Of a DNA stretch of 40,865 nt, positions 40,624 to 40,865 are shown in pieces. The position numbers and the translations under genes were made by a program. The stretch is from NCBI GenBank assembly GCA_903832665.1, contig CAILCG010000021.1:1-40865 (forward strand), written 5' to 3'. The notes beneath the pieces are model-generated. The model saw nothing but the letters and a program-made list of their open reading frames with translations, was not told the origin of the DNA and did no database searches. Origin of the DNA: an uncultured Methanomicrobiales archaeon. GTDB taxonomy: Archaea; Halobacteriota; Methanomicrobia; Methanomicrobiales; Methanospirillaceae. Positions within the stretch are counted from its first letter, which is position 1, and the number at the start of each line of letters is the position of its first letter.

Positions 40624-40759
40624 GTAGTACTATCCACTGGATGAAGGTCATTCAATAGCATGATATCCGATTTTTTAGGTCGAAAATAGGGATCTGGATG
40701 ACCGTACGGTTAACCGTGCATTATACGAAATAGTTTTTATCCGGATTATTTTTAAGGAA

Positions 40760-40865
40760 TTCTGTAAAATTCTCCGGTAAAATTCTCCGGTAAAATTCTC
40801 CGGTAAAATTCTCCGGTAAAATTCTCCGGTAAAATTCTCCGGTAAAATTCTCCGGTAAAATTCTC
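40760..40865 (+). repeat. 13-bp tandem repeat array at window end
   Basis: The unit TTCTCCGGTAAAA is repeated exactly seven times from 40770 to 40860 and continues as TTCTC to the window edge. A shortened unit, TTCTGTAAAA (lacking CCG), precedes it at 40760-40769. There are no spacers, so it is not a CRISPR array. The true length is unknown because it leaves the window. Confidence 0.92.

Noticed and set aside
40770-40865. CRISPR array
   Set aside because: Units of 13 bp are directly joined with no spacers, and no cas gene is nearby.

Overview
This window is chromosomal DNA from a methanogenic euryarchaeon, most likely of the order Methanomicrobiales (Methanoregula-like; the genus is inferred from general resemblance, not proven). 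The archaeal assignment rests on two TATA-binding protein genes, an archaeosine pair (tgtA and arcS), an archaeal type A RNase P RNA, AT-rich TATA boxes about 25 bases ahead of several genes, and many GTG or TTG starts. No rRNA, tRNA, CRISPR array, integrase or transposase gene was seen.

Layout. Positions 1-5,750 are an accessory region. It holds a C-terminally truncated NERD/superfamily 1 helicase gene, a decayed AT-rich membrane-protein gene, an unpaired ribbon-helix-helix antitoxin-like gene with a nearby palindrome, a two-gene unit of unknown function, a roughly 259-bp tandem repeat and a small membrane protein. Positions 5,780-8,560 carry the duplicated tbp genes and a zinc-ribbon gene. 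Positions 8,860-12,670 are purL-purQ on the minus strand; PurL carries an N-terminal PurS-like extension. Positions 13,380-16,510 hold an HD hydrolase, a two-gene membrane-associated unit and a protein with six zinc ribbons. Positions 17,250-18,740 hold a frameshifted MFS exporter gene. rnpB lies at 19,068-19,412 (minus) and is hidden under spurious ORFs. Positions 20,026-25,964 run AMMECR1, tgtA, arcS, and a SudBA/Nfn-type flavin oxidoreductase pair. Positions 26,236-27,917 hold mscL and two small unknowns. Positions 28,492-33,770 are a translationally coupled polyphosphate operon on the minus strand (ppk1, CHAD-HD protein, ppx) whose ppx is broken twice. Positions 35,384-39,044 are a tightly overlapped cimA-ilvB-ilvN operon for isoleucine and branched-chain synthesis. 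A b561-like membrane protein and a 13-bp tandem array close the window.

The most notable non-coding content is two families of short dispersed elements with inverted ends, which look like MITEs (non-autonomous transposable elements). Family C has six copies of about 120-210 bp with GCGATG/GATGA-type ends and a very GC-rich core. Family B has three copies of about 230-260 bp with GCTCTGGAGAAATC-type ends. They occupy most of the long intergenic gaps and are adjacent to each other at two places. Three genes carry apparent single-base deletions, and one of these also has a premature TAG. This is either real gene decay or assembly error.
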